This document shows, one piece after another, positions 43,032 through 44,038 of a stretch of DNA of 44,038 bases. The stretch comes from Prevotella ihumii (GTDB lineage: Bacteria > Bacteroidota > Bacteroidia > Bacteroidales > Bacteroidaceae), in assembly GCF_900155655.1 (NCBI RefSeq), contig NZ_LT706987.1, forward strand, positions 1,502,794 through 1,546,831, in the 5' to 3' direction. A model generated the notes under the pieces. It saw nothing but the letters and a program-made list of their open reading frames with translations, had not been told where the DNA came from and ran no database searches. The stretch's first letter is position 1; each line of letters begins with the position of its first letter. Both the position numbers and the translations under genes were made by a program.

Positions 43032-44038
43032 ATTTGAAGTTTGAAGGTAGCATTTTCGTGAGTTCCTCCTCCGTCATGTCTGGCAGGGGCCTTGAAAGAA
43101 CTTCCTTCATCCATTTGTATGGCTCTATGTCTGCTTCCCTGCAACACGCCATAAAGGTATAGAAGATGGCATTGTTCTCCGCTCCCTCATTGTTACCACA
43201 GAACAGGTAGTTCTTTCTTCCAAGCGTGATGGGTCTGATGGCCTGTTCCATGAGGTTGTTGTCTATGTTGAAGCGTCCGTCCTGCACATACCTGCCAATG
43301 CGTATCCATACGGCGAAGGCATAACGCAGTGCCTTCTCCATAGCTTCGCCTGGGGTGTACTGTTTGTGTACATCCAACATATAGGTCTCCAAATACTTAA
43401 GAATAGGGTAAGCTTTAGCCTTTCGTTCTGTCTCCACTTCCTCGGGGGGTGCTTTCTTGTGTTTGAGGTTTTCCTCCAACTCATAAAGCGTGGCTATCGT
43501 TTCGATGATATGGGCGGCGTTCTTATCGTCAGCCGCCAGATGTTCGAACTTACGTCTCACGTGTGCCATACATCCTAACAGCACGATGCCCTGAACGTTC
43601 TCAAACCTGCTGTAGACCTCATACCCATCAGACTGTATGGCACCCTGGTAGCCCTTGAAGAGTTCATCTGCCACAGCGCCCGACCGCGACCCGTCCTTCC
43701 AATGGAAGAACACACCCTGGGAGTGCATGGCGTCACGCACACCCCACAGGTATCCCTTGCGCGTCTTTCCCTTGCGGTCGGCAACCTGTACGCTGGTCTC
43801 GTCAACTTGAAGATAAGGACTTTGCAGGATCTGTCTTACTTGAAGTTTGTAAAGTGGATAAAGTGCATCGGCGGCATCGTGAACCCAGCTATTGACGGTT
43901 GAGGTGGGGATGTTCACGCCCAGTTCCTTCCATCTTTCACATTGCCTATACTCGGGCTGGTGATAGGCGAACTTGGCGGTGATGATCTCGGCGAGCAGGG
44001 AAGCGTCGGCAAAACAATCCACCGCTTGCTTTTTCAAG
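43030..44038 (-). CDS. tnpC: IS66 family transposase TnpC, C-terminal part
   Basis: At least 335 residues are visible, and the frame stays open to the window edge. The first codon seen (44035-44037) is TTG, an internal leucine, so the N-terminal ~180 residues lie outside. The DDE catalytic residues are recognisable: Asp in LQVDETSVQV, Asp in AIQSDGYEVYSRF and Glu in NLMEQAIRPITLGRKNYLF. The GCMAHVRRKFEHL segment typical of the IS66 core domain and the C-terminal FMACCREADIEPYKWMKEVL are present. The protein catalyses transposition of the element. No frameshift is seen in the visible part. Confidence 0.95.
   Translation of the reverse strand, partial: LKKQAVDCFADASLLAEIITAKFAYHQPEYRQCERWKELGVNIPTSTVNSWVHDAADALYPLYKLQVRQILQSPYLQVDETSVQVADRKGKTRKGYLWGVRDAMHSQGVFFHWKDGSRSGAVADELFKGYQGAIQSDGYEVYSRFENVQGIVLLGCMAHVRRKFEHLAADDKNAAHIIETIATLYELEENLKHKKAPPEEVETERKAKAYPILKYLETYMLDVHKQYTPGEAMEKALRYAFAVWIRIGRYVQDGRFNIDNNLMEQAIRPITLGRKNYLFCGNNEGAENNAIFYTFMACCREADIEPYKWMKEVLSRPLPDMTEEELTKMLPSNFK

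Larger units (their letters stand above)
42954..44038 (-). mobile_element. IS66-family insertion sequence, 3' end (partial)
   Basis: The end begins GTAAGCATCCAATATTAGCC at 42954, the exact inverted copy of the end at 340-360, and continues through tnpC beyond the window. It interrupts a CRISPR repeat after base 42953. The 8 bases before it (AAATTAAT) should be the target duplication expected for IS66, but the other flank is not in the window. Confidence 0.93.

Overview
The window looks like chromosomal DNA of a member of the Bacteroidales, most likely a Prevotella-type organism. The reasons are: starch-utilisation enzymes of the Sus type (SusA, SusB), a BspA-like leucine-rich-repeat protein, a surface protein with a type IX secretion-like C-terminus, a YicC-Gmk-NadD gene order, and Bacteroidetes-type promoters (TTTG, 19-20 bases, TAnnTTTG) with no clear Shine-Dalgarno sites. 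No tRNA or rRNA was recognised. The genus is an inference from gene content.

Layout. Bases 1-360 and 42954-44038 are the two different ends of an IS66-type insertion sequence in the same orientation. Between them lie: a membrane acyltransferase with a G8 tract (793-1908); a BPL_N-domain secreted protein (2034-3182); an operon of a 53-residue membrane protein, two ThrE/YjjP-YjjB exporter halves and a LysR regulator (3383-5727); desulfoferrodoxin (6580-6948); two divergent large secreted proteins (7319-10966 and 11914-14940); purL (15666-19409); a split ChrA-type transporter (19502-20685); a lipoprotein (21563-22186); a maltodextrin/starch enzyme run malQ-susB-pulA-susA, all on the minus strand (22315-31150); a PAP2 phosphatase (31740-33050); yicC-gmk-nadD (33290-35772); a two-component system (36215-38339); a PHO4 phosphate transporter (38884-41130); an OmpA-family lipoprotein (41628-42491); and a remnant type V-A (Cas12a-type) CRISPR array (42757-42953) cut by the right-hand IS66.

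The intergenic DNA is the most unusual part. Two unrelated dispersed repeat systems occupy most gaps. The first is an ordered module of four short palindromes spaced about 22.5 bp apart (order M-F-M-M, where M is AAACATATATGTTT and F is CAAAGTTSAACTTTG). It is present four times in full and twice in partial or decayed form, and it is always intergenic. The second is a MITE-like family with CCCAAATCGGTCGTTAGA termini and TTAA-like flanks. It has three internal types (A and B of about 192 bp, C of 85-112 bp made of 9-bp tandem units) and eight recognisable copies, most sitting on or next to the 3' ends of genes. One copy supplies the C-terminus and stop codon of a lipoprotein gene, and one abuts the nadD start codon.

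Functionally, the sus-type enzymes would degrade malto-oligosaccharides and pullulan-type branches to glucose, but SusC/D/R are not in the window. The CRISPR remnant has lost its leader side, and no cas genes are visible. The first and last bases of the window lie inside IS66 genes, so both flanks are incomplete.
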